This document shows positions 1 to 8,537 of a stretch of DNA of 64,000 nucleotides, one piece after another (positions within the stretch are counted from its first letter, which is position 1; each line of letters opens with the position of its first letter). Source of the DNA: JAJKJG01 sp036389455. Its GTDB lineage: Bacteria > Pseudomonadota > Alphaproteobacteria > Rhizobiales > Beijerinckiaceae. The notes under the pieces are model-generated. The model was not told where the DNA came from. It saw only the letters and a program-made list of their open reading frames with translations, and made no database searches. The translations under genes were made by a program, and so were the position numbers. The stretch spans positions 1-64,000 of the forward strand of contig DASVPW010000013.1 in the NCBI GenBank assembly GCA_036389455.1, in the 5' to 3' direction.

Positions 1-1227
1 CGGCTGGCGCTTCGCGGTCGTCGCCCGGTTGAACTGGCTCTCGGCGTAGTTCCTGCCGCCGACGAGGGCCTTCACGGCCCCGTCCGGGCGCATGGCGACG
101 AAGGCGCCCTGGCCGACGTTGTAGCGCTGGCCCTTGGCGGAAAGCTCGTCGACGAGAGCGCGCTCGGCCGCGGCCTGGAGCGCGGGGTCGATGGTGGTGG
201 CGACCACGATGTCGGTCTCGACCGTGCCGACGAAGTCGTCGAGGACGTCCATGACCCAGTCGGCGGCGTAGTTCGCAGTCCCAGCCCCCTGCGGCCGCAC
301 GGCCTTCGCCGGGCTCGCGGCCGCGACCTTGATCTGGGCCGGGGTGATGAAGTTGAGCTCCCCCATGGCGGCGAGCACGAGGGCGCCGCGGGCGCGGGCA
401 GCGTCCGGGTTGCGGTTCGGGGCAAGCCGCGAGGGCGCCTGGACGAGGCCGGCGAGGACCGCAGCCTCGCTGAGGGTCACCTCGCGGGCGGGCTTCGAGA
501 AGTAGCGCTGCGCCGCCGCCTCGACGCCGTAGGCGCCGGCGCCGAAGTAGACCCGGTTGAGGTAGAGCTCGAGGATCTGGTCCTTCGAGTAGTTGCGCTC
601 GAGCCAGAAGGCGAGGATCGCCTCCTGGATCTTTCGGGACGCGGTGCGCTCCTGGGTCAGGAAGAGGTTCTTGGCGAGCTGCTGGGTCAGCGTCGAGCCG
701 CCCTGCGCCACGCCGCGCGAGGTGAGGTTGCGCATGAGCGCGCGGGCGATGCCGACCGGGTCGACGCCGAAGTGGTCGTAGAAGCGCCGGTCCTCGATCG
801 CCACGAAGGCCTTCGGCAGGTACGGCGGCAGCTCCTTGAGGGAGACGGTGCGTCCGCCGGTCTCGCCGCGGTTCGCCAGGAGCGTGCCGTCGGCCGCGAG
901 GATCGCGATGTTCGGCGGGCGCTTCGGCACCGAGAGCTGGTCGATCGGCGGCAGTTGCGCGGCGTGGTACGCGATGAGGCCGGCGAACGCGATCACGGCC
1001 CAGATGCCGAGGACGACCGTGCCGTAGATCAGGCGGCCGAGGATCGAGCGGCGCTTGCGGCGCGGCGGCTTTCCGCCCGACCCACCCCGCTCCTTCTTCG
1101 GGGCTTGCGCCCGCGCTTTCGGCATCGTTCCCCCGGCCCGGTCCGCATGCGTGAGACGCAGGTTCAGCGCGGACGCGTCATGGCGCGCCTCGAACCTCGG
1201 CTCGCGCCGCTCACGGCCGTCCGCCAT
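1..1227 (-). CDS. Class A penicillin-binding protein, PBP1A family (partial, C-terminus outside window)
   Basis: Bifunctional murein polymerase of the inner membrane that polymerises lipid II and cross-links peptides. The visible 409 codons give a basic cytoplasmic tail (1-64), one membrane helix (about 66-88) and a full GT51 glycosyltransferase domain: EDRRFYDHFG with the catalytic Glu near residue 145, QGGSTLTQQLAKN (175-187), and LYLNRVYFGAGAYG. The linker into the transpeptidase domain begins near the left edge, so the SxxK active site is not seen. The ATG at 1227 is preceded by GGGGACGTGAGG. An in-frame ATG at 1125, after GGGGGAA, is a possible shorter start, but the 34-residue extension (REPRFEARHD...) looks like the tail of rhizobial PBP1A proteins. 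Confidence 0.9.
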   Translation of the reverse strand, partial: MADGRERREPRFEARHDASALNLRLTHADRAGGTMPKARAQAPKKERGGSGGKPPRRKRRSILGRLIYGTVVLGIWAVIAFAGLIAYHAAQLPPIDQLSVPKRPPNIAILAADGTLLANRGETGGRTVSLKELPPYLPKAFVAIEDRRFYDHFGVDPVGIARALMRNLTSRGVAQGGSTLTQQLAKNLFLTQERTASRKIQEAILAFWLERNYSKDQILELYLNRVYFGAGAYGVEAAAQRYFSKPAREVTLSEAAVLAGLVQAPSRLAPNRNPDAARARGALVLAAMGELNFITPAQIKVAAASPAKAVRPQGAGTANYAADWVMDVLDDFVGTVETDIVVATTIDPALQAAAERALVDELSAKGQRYNVGQGAFVAMRPDGAVKALVGGRNYAESQFNRATTAKRQP

Positions 1228-1432
1228 CCTCACGTCCCCACGGGCCTCGGAAAAGCCGGTTCGCCCGGCTCTCGAAGGCACCGACCCTGACGCTAAATGT
1301 GGCGCGTTTAAGGGGGGTTAAGGATTGAGGGCCGCGCTGACCTCAGCCGGGATTCGGCCCGGTCGCAACGTTTAAGATGCAACTCAGCCGTGGCCATCAC
1401 GGCCCCTGCCGCGAGGATAAGTGGTTCTTGCT

Positions 1433-3511
1433 TTATTTATTCTCGGTAAGACATCCGAGACGCACGGCGATCGAATCAAGGATCACGACGATTATGCCCC
1501 AATATCCACATAAAATTGCTGAAAACACTCCTATAAATACGCCACACAAAAAGCGGGACAACACGCCGCCAAGCACGGCTGCGATCAATCCGATGATCGG
1601 CGTGGCGATCACAATCCCCATCACGAAATGCCGGCCCGCATTCAGCGCCTCGCAGCTGGTTCCCCCTACACAGATGAAGTACCATAGAAGGAGGAAGATG
1701 ATCGACAGAACGAACAACGCTATCGCGATGCCTATAAGCCACCATACCAACGGCGACGGAGGGGGAACGGGAACAAGAGACCAAAGCTTGCTCCAAATGC
1801 AAAATGCGATCGACGCGAGCACCACTGCGGCAGCGCTGAAAACCAGAGACAGCAAGAGCAAGAGCCAGCAGCCGGGAATCATCGGCGTGGCGGTATTGGG
1901 CGGGGGCGGGTTCGGCGGGTTCGGAGCCGAACAGGTGGTGACGTTGCTCCGCCCATTTGCGACAATGAGATTGCCGGCCAGATCGCGCACACCCGTCACG
2001 GTGACCACGGTGGTATCGCCCGGCTGGACGGTAAGGCCGCTCAAGGTGGCGCTGCGCGTAGCCGCATCGTAGGAAACTGATGCGGGGGTCTGCAGGGCCG
2101 TACCGATTCTGACGGCATAGTTGGAAGCGACAGTCGCGGTCGTGGGGGCGAGGTTCTCGTTGAATGTCACGATGATCGAGCCGCTGCCGCTCGCCCCGGC
2201 CGTGACCGTGCAGCCCGTCACTGCCGGCGGCGTGCTGTCCAATGAACACGGCACGTCTACGACGACCGTTGCCACGCGGTCGGGACATCCGTTCGATTGC
2301 ATGGTGACAGTGACGGTGCATGGCGTGGCGGTTGTGAATGTGTGGCGCGCCTCCCTGCCCGACGTCGTATCCGGAGATGAATTGTCGCCGAAGCTCCAGA
2401 TGTAGCTTGCCGTCGCGGGCCGCGCCGGGTCGTCGATCTGGGCGATGAACAGCCATTCGCAGCCCGCGATCCGCGTCTTGTCGATCCGGATGAGCTCGGG
2501 ACAGCAGCTCTTGACCGTAAAAGGTTGGGTCGCGGTGTGTGGCGCGTTGCAATCGGTGTCCCGCCCCGTCAGGCCATGCATCGTCACCGAGACGCTGTAG
2601 GGGCCCGGCCGCGAGAGATCCAGCGGTTTAGCAGGAGAGCCGGAAGGTCCCCCGACCAGCGTCCAAGCCACGGTGGAGGAATTGATCGAATCCGCCGCCG
2701 GCGCCGCCATGAAGGACGGCCCCGGCGCCTGCGTCGCCGGATCGGGCGGCGTCTGTACGACCCACTCGTAGGACGAGGGAGCTACGGAAGGATCGCATTG
2801 CTGACGATCGTAATTCGCCTTGAAGCTTACGGTCGCGCTTCGCGCTGGGTTGGAGCCGCTGGCCGGAGCGCCACACCCGGTAGGGATTGGCTGATCGAGC
2901 GCCAGCGTCGGGCAACACGGCGGGCACGGTAGCAATGTGACCGCAATGGGATAAGGCGGGCAATTCTGAGGGTAAACCGATCGGAGCTCGAGGTTGTAGC
3001 TGGCACCGGCCCGGAGGCGGAAAGATCGTGTGAACGGGGCCGGGGGCGTGGTGATCGAGGCGATGCCCGGGACCGGGCTTCCCGGCAGCGTAGTCGCGTC
3101 GAATATTTCAATAACGGAAACCGGAGTTCCTGATGGCACCTGCACCGTTCCGCTGAGAGTGACGGTGCGTTCGCCGTTGATGCAGTGGGAATTATCGACC
3201 TGCTGCGTTACCTGGACGGTGGGGCACCCGCCGCAATCAATCGGAAATGCATCGCTCGCCGTCTCGCGCGGCGTCCTATCGACGATGCAGGTCGCCGTGA
3301 TCGTGACCTGTGCGCCGCATGCACATTCCAAATCATTCGAAAACGTCGCCGTCCAAATCCCGCCACTCAGAGTGAGCGTTGGGGGTTTTTTTGGGTCCGA
3401 ACACGAGGACGTGACTTGGATGTGGTCGCAGCCTTGATAGGTGCCGGATACGATCAACTGCGCGGGCGGACTGCCCCCAACCCCTTTCACGTCGGTAATC
3501 GTAATAGGCAT
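1433..3511 (-). CDS. Cys-rich PKD/Ig-like repeat protein with C-terminal membrane helices
   Basis: A 692-residue protein that I cannot assign to a named family. It has two Cys-rich beta-sandwich-like segments (about 1-200 and 200-335), a PKD-like domain (350-422, with SYIWSFGDNSS), and an SbsA/Big_5-type Ig domain (427-528, with VTFNENL and DLAGN). A Pro/Asn linker follows, then about four hydrophobic helices (549-573, 588-613, 629-653, 655-685). There is no N-terminal signal peptide, which is odd for a protein built of extracytoplasmic modules. ATG 3511 is chosen because GGCGGAG sits just upstream; a TTG eight codons earlier is less likely. The gene has more AT-rich stretches than its neighbours, which suggests acquisition. 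It stands alone between the PBP and peroxidase genes. Confidence 0.75.
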   Translation of the reverse strand: MPITITDVKGVGGSPPAQLIVSGTYQGCDHIQVTSSCSDPKKPPTLTLSGGIWTATFSNDLECACGAQVTITATCIVDRTPRETASDAFPIDCGGCPTVQVTQQVDNSHCINGERTVTLSGTVQVPSGTPVSVIEIFDATTLPGSPVPGIASITTPPAPFTRSFRLRAGASYNLELRSVYPQNCPPYPIAVTLLPCPPCCPTLALDQPIPTGCGAPASGSNPARSATVSFKANYDRQQCDPSVAPSSYEWVVQTPPDPATQAPGPSFMAAPAADSINSSTVAWTLVGGPSGSPAKPLDLSRPGPYSVSVTMHGLTGRDTDCNAPHTATQPFTVKSCCPELIRIDKTRIAGCEWLFIAQIDDPARPATASYIWSFGDNSSPDTTSGREARHTFTTATPCTVTVTMQSNGCPDRVATVVVDVPCSLDSTPPAVTGCTVTAGASGSGSIIVTFNENLAPTTATVASNYAVRIGTALQTPASVSYDAATRSATLSGLTVQPGDTTVVTVTGVRDLAGNLIVANGRSNVTTCSAPNPPNPPPPNTATPMIPGCWLLLLLSLVFSAAAVVLASIAFCIWSKLWSLVPVPPPSPLVWWLIGIAIALFVLSIIFLLLWYFICVGGTSCEALNAGRHFVMGIVIATPIIGLIAAVLGGVLSRFLCGVFIGVFSAILCGYWGIIVVILDSIAVRLGCLTENK

Positions 3512-3643
3512 GCGGATCTCCGCCGCAGCGTACAAGATTAGCAGAAATTAAGAATTCTCGAAAGTTAATTAACAGGGACTCGGCGCGCACTTCGAGGCTC
3601 GGCCGCAACGAATTCGCGCTCTTCCTCTGGCGTAGCTTCGAAT

Positions 3644-4678
3644 CTAATTCCCGGCCTGCGGCCGCGCGCTCCCGCCGTCCTTCTCGCCCGTGAGCGTCTC
3701 CAGGAAGGCGACGAGGTCGGTGCGGTCCTGGTCCGAGAGGTCGAGGGGGAAGATCGAAGGCGAGCGGCTCGGGCGGTCGATGCCGCCACGCTCGTAGAGG
3801 CGGATCACGTCGAGAAGCGTCGCGGCGGAGCCGTCGTGGAGATAGGGCGGGCGCGTCGCGACGGAGCGGAGCGTCGGGGTCTTGAAGGCGAACTGCATCA
3901 GCGGGTCGTCCTTGACCTCCCGGCCGCGCCCCAAGTCGGTCGCGGTCGAGCCGATATCGTGGAAGGCGTCGTCGGTGAAGCGCCAGCCGCCGTGGCAGGC
4001 GACGCAGGCCGCCTTGCCGTTGAAGAGGGCGAAGCCGCGCTTCGCGGCCTCCGGGATCGCGCCCTCGTCGCCCTCGATCCAGCGGTCGAAGGCGGCCTGC
4101 CCCGGCTCGATCACGCGCTCGTAGGCGGCGATCGCCTCGGCGATCGTGTCGAGGGTGATCGCCTTGCCCGGCAGCGCCGCCTCGAATTTCTGCACGTACT
4201 CCGGCACGGCGCGGATGCGCGCCTCGACGACCTCGACCTTCACCGGCGTCTCGGTCTCGCGCATGGACATGGAGCCCGTCGCGACCGAGGCCTTGGCCTG
4301 CGCCTCGAGGGTCGGGTTGCGCCCGTCCCAGCCGTTGAGCGGGCTCGCCGCGTGGCCGAGGCCGATGACCGGCTGCGACTTGCGCGAGGTGAGCTTGCCG
4401 GAGTCGTTGCGGCTCTTCGCCTCCCTGGTCGCCCAGGCGAGGTCGGGCAGGTGGCAGCTCCCGCACGAGGTTTTTCCTGAGGCCGAGACGCGCGGGTCCC
4501 AGAACAGGGCCTTGCCGAGGTCGACCAAGGCCGGGTTCCCGGCCGGCCGCACGGGCGGGCGCCGATAGAGCTCCTTGAGCGCCGCGAGGCCGGCGTCCGG
4601 GGCGCCTTGGGCGAAGGCGGGCGGCGCGACGGCGACCGCCGCGGCGAGCAAGGCGCGCTGCAAACCTCTCGAAGGCAC
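3644..4678 (-). CDS. Di-haem cytochrome c peroxidase / MauG-family protein
   Basis: Periplasmic c-type cytochrome of the CcpA/MauG superfamily, which reduces peroxide or carries out related oxidations. The 344-residue product has a signal peptide (VPSRGLQRALLAAAVAVA, cleavage after AFA), a first haem motif CGSCH (72-76) and a second, CVACH (225-229). A C-terminal TPTLRSVATRPPYLHDGS segment is typical of the family. The start is GTG 4678, with GGGAGG six bases upstream; upstream in-frame ATGs would place a repeat-derived, non-signal sequence before the leader. It is monocistronic. The peroxidase versus MauG-like substrate cannot be told from sequence alone. Confidence 0.88.
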   Translation of the reverse strand: MPSRGLQRALLAAAVAVAPPAFAQGAPDAGLAALKELYRRPPVRPAGNPALVDLGKALFWDPRVSASGKTSCGSCHLPDLAWATREAKSRNDSGKLTSRKSQPVIGLGHAASPLNGWDGRNPTLEAQAKASVATGSMSMRETETPVKVEVVEARIRAVPEYVQKFEAALPGKAITLDTIAEAIAAYERVIEPGQAAFDRWIEGDEGAIPEAAKRGFALFNGKAACVACHGGWRFTDDAFHDIGSTATDLGRGREVKDDPLMQFAFKTPTLRSVATRPPYLHDGSAATLLDVIRLYERGGIDRPSRSPSIFPLDLSDQDRTDLVAFLETLTGEKDGGSARPQAGN

Positions 4679-4814
4679 CGGTCCCTCCCGAAATCCATGA
4701 ATCGAAAACGGGGCGAGGTTAGCCGAAGCGGCCTTGGCGCGCACCCCGGCTGGCGTGCCGGGCGGCGGACGACCTTCTTTCGTCATCACCGGGCATCGGT
4801 CGACACCGCGGGTG

Positions 4815-4858
4815 TTTTCCGGCGACATTGTCGGGATTTTCCGGCGACATTGCCGGGT
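4815..4858. repeat. Two tandem 22-bp units with core CGACATTGTCGG
   Basis: TTTTCCGGCGACATTGTCGG is followed immediately by a second unit differing mainly in the last half-core (GCCGG). Each core is a short inverted repeat, CGAC-N3-GTCG. A related five-copy array lies at 44951-45036 beside the parS site. It occupies the gap between the udgX stop and the peroxidase start; function unknown. Confidence 0.7.
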
Positions 4859-4891
4859 TTTTTGCGCCATCCCGCGTGTGTCGAAAAGGAT

Positions 4892-5539
4892 TTATGCCGC
4901 CACGCGCCCCCGCGGATGGTGCGCCGCGATCTCCCGCACCTTTTCGAGATCGGCCACGAACGCGCGGTAGGCGAGGGCCTTCGCGTCGCGGTCGGGGATG
5001 CGCAGGAGGTAGGAGGGATGGACGGTGATGTAGCCGTCGTGGCCGTCCGGAAACCGGGCCGGGCCGCGGGCCCGGATGATCGGGATGTTCCTGCCGGCAA
5101 GCGCCAGCACCGCCGTGCCGCCGAGCGCCACGACGAGCTTCGGCCGGATCAGCTCCAGCTCCTTCTCGAGCCATGGGCGGTAGTGCTTGACCTCGCCCGC
5201 CGTCGGCTTGCCGTGGATGCGCCGGTGGCCCCGCTGCTCGAACTTGAAATGCTTCACGGCATTCGTGAGATACAGCTCCCGGCGGTCGAGGCCGGCGTCG
5301 CCGAGGGCCCGGTCGAGGAGCTTGCCGGCCGGCCCGACGAAGGGGCGCCCCTGGAGGTCCTCCTGGTCGCCCGGCTGCTCGCCGACAAGCACGATCTCGG
5401 CGTCGTCCGGCCCCTCGCCGGGCACGGCCTTGGTCGCGCCCTTCACCAGAGGCTCGGAGGCGAGCAGGAGCTTGTTCAGCGCCGCGAGCGACTTGACCTC
5501 GCGCCCGGGCATCGCGTCGGGGGTGCGTTTCGCCGCCAT
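4892..5539 (-). CDS. udgX: UdgX-family uracil-DNA-binding protein lacking Fe-S cysteines
   Basis: Member of the uracil-DNA glycosylase superfamily, UdgX branch, whose characterised members excise uracil and stay covalently bonded to the abasic site through a His in a KRRIH loop. The 215-residue protein has the UdgX motif GEQPGDQED (53-61), FVGPAGKLLD, TNAVKHFKFE, and the loop HRRIH ending at His109, followed by GKPTAGEV. The C-terminal VHPSYLLR motif is also present. Unusually, there is no cysteine anywhere; the normal CxxC near residue 30 reads ASEPL, and the usual Cys before RPWL is Tyr. The 4Fe-4S cluster of the family is therefore absent. ATG 5539 is chosen because GAGGAG lies upstream. 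Uracil binding is inferred from the family. Confidence 0.9.
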   Translation of the reverse strand: MAAKRTPDAMPGREVKSLAALNKLLLASEPLVKGATKAVPGEGPDDAEIVLVGEQPGDQEDLQGRPFVGPAGKLLDRALGDAGLDRRELYLTNAVKHFKFEQRGHRRIHGKPTAGEVKHYRPWLEKELELIRPKLVVALGGTAVLALAGRNIPIIRARGPARFPDGHDGYITVHPSYLLRIPDRDAKALAYRAFVADLEKVREIAAHHPRGRVAA

Positions 5540-5688
5540 CGTCGGTCTCCTCGTCGGCACGGGATCAACGCGCGAGGCCGCGGTTTGGACGAGGCGGCCG
5601 GCGCCCCGATTGCGCCGGCGCCGCGCGCCCAATAGCATCCGCGGCGACGAAGAGGCGCGCCGCGCGCCCATGAACCTCGGAGGACGCC

Positions 5689-6756
5689 GTGCCGACCGCT
5701 TACAACGTGCTCATTCTCGGAGCCTCCTATGGCTCTCTTCTCGCCACCAAGCTCGCGCTCGCCGGGCACAACACCACCCTGATCTGCCTTCCGGCCGAGG
5801 CGGAAGCGATCAACAAGGACGGCGCGGTGGTCCGCCTGCCGATCAAAGGGCGCTCTCCCGTAGAGATCCGCTCGAAGACGCTCCCCGGCAAGGTCACGGC
5901 CGCCGGTCCCGGCGCCGTGAACCCCGCCGACTACGACCTCGTCGGGCTCGCCATGCAGGAGCCGCAATACCGCTCGCCGGGCGTGCGTGAGCTTCTGGAC
6001 GCGGTCGCGAAGGCCAAGGTGCCGGCGATGTCCATCATGAACATGCCGCCGCTGACCTACCTGCGCCGCATCCCGGGCGTGAACGCCGACGCGCTCAAGT
6101 CCGCCTACACCGACCCGACGGTCTGGCAGGGCTTCGATCCTGCGTGCATGACCCTGTGCAGCCCCGACCCGCAGGCCTTCCGCCCGCCGGAGGAGCCGGT
6201 CAACGTGCTGCAGGTGACGCTGCCGACGAACTTCAAGGTGGCGCGCTTCCCGTCCGACAAGCACACGCAGATGCTGCGCGAGATGCAGGACGGCATCGAG
6301 GCCGCGCGCTGGGACGTCGGCGGGGAGAAGGTCGAGCTGCCGGTGAAGCTCAAGGTCCACGACAGCGTCTTCGTGCCCCTCGCCAAGTGGGCGATGCTGC
6401 TGACCGGCAACTATCGCTGCGTCACGAAGGACGGGCCGCGCTCGATCAAGGAGGCGGTGCACACGAACCCGGAGGAGTCGCGCCAGGTCTACGACTGGGT
6501 GCGCGAGCTGTGCATCTCCCTCGGCGCCTCTCCCGACGACCTCGTGCCGTTCGAGAAGTACGCCGCCGCGGCGCAAGGGTTGGTGCGGCCCTCCTCCGCC
6601 GCCCGCGCGCTCTTCGCCGGCGCGCCGAACATCGAGCGGGTCGACCGCCTCGTGCAGGCGATCGCGGCCCAGAAGGGCCAGCGCAACCCGGTCGTCGACG
6701 CCACCGTCGCGCTCGTGGACGACAGGCTCGCGCAGAACCGCAAGGCGGCGGCTTGA
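5689..6756 (+). CDS. Ketopantoate reductase-like NAD(P)-binding protein
   Basis: A 355-residue soluble protein with an N-terminal Rossmann motif (VLILGASYGSLLA, residues 7-19), resembling the 2-dehydropantoate reductase (ApbA/PanE) superfamily. The GxGxxG motif is GASYGS. The C-terminal half is helical, as expected for the 6-phosphogluconate-dehydrogenase-like domain. Catalytic residues of true PanE are not clearly conserved, so the substrate is unknown. The start is GTG 5689, preceded by GGAGG. The class IV aminotransferase gene follows 38 bases downstream on the same strand, suggesting a two-gene operon acting on a keto or amino acid. Confidence 0.65.
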   Translation: MPTAYNVLILGASYGSLLATKLALAGHNTTLICLPAEAEAINKDGAVVRLPIKGRSPVEIRSKTLPGKVTAAGPGAVNPADYDLVGLAMQEPQYRSPGVRELLDAVAKAKVPAMSIMNMPPLTYLRRIPGVNADALKSAYTDPTVWQGFDPACMTLCSPDPQAFRPPEEPVNVLQVTLPTNFKVARFPSDKHTQMLREMQDGIEAARWDVGGEKVELPVKLKVHDSVFVPLAKWAMLLTGNYRCVTKDGPRSIKEAVHTNPEESRQVYDWVRELCISLGASPDDLVPFEKYAAAAQGLVRPSSAARALFAGAPNIERVDRLVQAIAAQKGQRNPVVDATVALVDDRLAQNRKAAA

Positions 6757-6794
6757 GTCCGGCGGCTGCCGTTCCTTCTGCCGAGAGGTCCACC

Positions 6795-7748
6795 ATGTCG
6801 GTGCTTGTGAACGAGCGCGTCGCCTGGTTCAACGGCGAGTTCATGCCGGAGCGGGAGGTGCGGATCCCGTTCCGCGACATGAGCTGGGTCTACGGCGACG
6901 GCTGCTTCGACATGACCCGCAGCTTCGGCCACCGGCTGTTCAAGGTGGGCGAGCACGTCGAGCGGCTCTACCGCTCGCTGAAGTACCTGCGCATCGACCC
7001 GGGCTTCGGGCCGCAGAAGATGGCCGAGCTCACCGAGGAGCTGTTCGAGCGTAACCGCCATCTCCTCGGGTCCGACGACGACTACTGGGTCGGCCAGCGC
7101 ATCAGCCGCGGCGTCAAGGACGTGCCCGGCGACAACCTCGACCGTCACGGCCCGAACGTCGTCCTCGAATGCGCGCCGCTCCCGTTCGTGCAGCGGGCGA
7201 AGCTCTTTCGGGACGGCATCCGCGTCGTCATCCCTTCGCACCGGCGCGTGCCGCCGGATTCGCTGACCCCGCGCGCGAAGACCCACAACTACCTCAACCT
7301 CGTGGTGGCGAACCAGGAGGTGCAGAGCCTCGACCCGGAGGCCTGGGCCGTGCTCCTCGACGTCAACGGCAACCTGTGCGAGGGCATGGGCTCGAACGTC
7401 TTCGTCGTCATGGACGGGGAGATCCTGACGCCGCGGGAGAAATTCGTGCTGCCGGGGGTGAGCCGACAGACCGTCATCGACCTTGCCGGGGAGGAAGGGA
7501 TGACGGTGCGGGAGGCCGACATCGACCTCTACGACGCCTACAACGCCGAGGAGTGCTTCCTGACCTCGACCTCGCTCTGCATCTGCCCGGTCGCGAGCGT
7601 CAACGGCGTCAGGATCGGCCCCGAGGGCCGGGTATGGGGGCCCGTGACGCAACGCCTCGCTGACGCCTACCGCCGCTTCGTCGGCCACGACTTCGTCGGG
7701 CAGTACCTCAAGCGTTACGTCGAGGGGATGGAGGCGAGGGCGTTCTAG
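6795..7748 (+). CDS. Class IV (branched-chain/D-amino-acid type) aminotransferase
   Basis: PLP-dependent fold-type IV aminotransferase of 317 residues. Visible signatures are WVYGDGCFDMTR near the N-terminus, the PLP lysine in RAKTHNYLN, the cofactor-phosphate segment NLCEGMGSNVF, and CFLTSTSLCICPV. The family covers BCAT, D-amino-acid aminotransferase and ADC lyase; the motif pattern fits BCAT-like enzymes, but I cannot fix the substrate. ATG 6795 follows GAGAGG. It is the second gene after the ketopantoate-reductase-like protein, and a GC-rich hairpin lies just after its stop. Confidence 0.82.
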   Translation: MSVLVNERVAWFNGEFMPEREVRIPFRDMSWVYGDGCFDMTRSFGHRLFKVGEHVERLYRSLKYLRIDPGFGPQKMAELTEELFERNRHLLGSDDDYWVGQRISRGVKDVPGDNLDRHGPNVVLECAPLPFVQRAKLFRDGIRVVIPSHRRVPPDSLTPRAKTHNYLNLVVANQEVQSLDPEAWAVLLDVNGNLCEGMGSNVFVVMDGEILTPREKFVLPGVSRQTVIDLAGEEGMTVREADIDLYDAYNAEECFLTSTSLCICPVASVNGVRIGPEGRVWGPVTQRLADAYRRFVGHDFVGQYLKRYVEGMEARAF

Positions 7749-7750
7749 GG

Positions 7751-7787
7751 GGACGGCAGGCCGGCGCCGGACGCCGGCCTGCGGTCC
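7751..7787 (+). terminator. GC-rich stem-loop after the aminotransferase gene
   Basis: A perfect 11-bp stem (7756-7766 with 7772-7782, loop CCGGA) is extended outward by GGAC/GTCC. It lies directly after the stop of the upstream gene. There is no T-run, so it may attenuate transcription or stabilise the 3' end rather than act as a classic intrinsic terminator. Confidence 0.5.
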
Positions 7788-7908
7788 TCCCATCCTGTGG
7801 GTGCGGCGACCTGCTGCTGCGGCGCAACCTTCACAAGTCCCCGGCGCAGCCTGTAGATTGACAAGGCTCAGGGATTCGTCTCTTTCCGTTCTCGGACGAG
7901 GAGGTGGC

Positions 7909-8478
7909 GTGACGATCCACGTTCAGCCTACGGTGCGCCCGGAAGCCTGCCCGGCGCTCGTCCTCAACGCCGACTACCGGCCGTTGAGCTACTACCCCTT
8001 GTCGATCTGGGGCTGGCAGGACGCCATCAAGGCCGTCTTCCTCGACCGCGTGAACATCGTCTCGGAATACGACAAGACGGTTCGAAGTCCGAGCTTCGAG
8101 ATGCGGCTCCCTTCCGTCGTCTCGCTCAAGACCTACGTCAAGCCGTCCCGCCATCCGGCCTTCACCCGCTTCAACGTCTTCCTCCGCGACCGCTTCACCT
8201 GCCAGTACTGCGGCGCCCGCGAGGACCTGACCTTCGACCACCTCGTCCCGCGCTCCAAGGGCGGGCACACGACCTGGGAGAACGTCGTCGCGGCCTGCTC
8301 GCCCTGCAACCTGAGGAAGGGCGACCGCCTCCCCCGCGAAGTCGAGATGTGGCCGCGCCAGCCGCCCTTCGCGCCAAGCCTCTCAGACCTCCACCGCAAC
8401 GGCCGCCTGTTCCCGCCGAACTACCTCCACGAGAGCTGGCTCGACTACTTGTATTGGGATACCGAGCTCGAGCCGTAA
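7909..8478 (+). CDS. HNH endonuclease family protein
   Basis: A 189-residue protein with a C-terminal zinc-ribbon-type HNH nuclease core: CQYCG, then LTFDHLVPRSKGG, then NVVAACSPCNLRKGDR. The Asp-His pair, the Asn and two CxxC knuckles are all present. The N-terminal part (LVLNADYRPLSYYPLS) is the standard lead-in of the widespread alphaproteobacterial HNH family of this length. The start is GTG 7909, preceded by GAGGAGG; the open frame upstream has no better start. No methylase or phage gene is nearby, so a housekeeping or repair role is as likely as restriction. Confidence 0.88.
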   Translation: MTIHVQPTVRPEACPALVLNADYRPLSYYPLSIWGWQDAIKAVFLDRVNIVSEYDKTVRSPSFEMRLPSVVSLKTYVKPSRHPAFTRFNVFLRDRFTCQYCGAREDLTFDHLVPRSKGGHTTWENVVAACSPCNLRKGDRLPREVEMWPRQPPFAPSLSDLHRNGRLFPPNYLHESWLDYLYWDTELEP

Positions 8479-8537
8479 GCCTGCCGCCGGGTCGACCGGG
8501 CTTCTACGAGCCGCCACGGACCGTTACGATCCGCGGC

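Noticed and set aside
4734..5174. Several short open frames containing repeated SPEN and NVAG units
   Set aside because: They are translations of the CGACATTGTCGG repeat and antisense udgX, with no conserved protein features.
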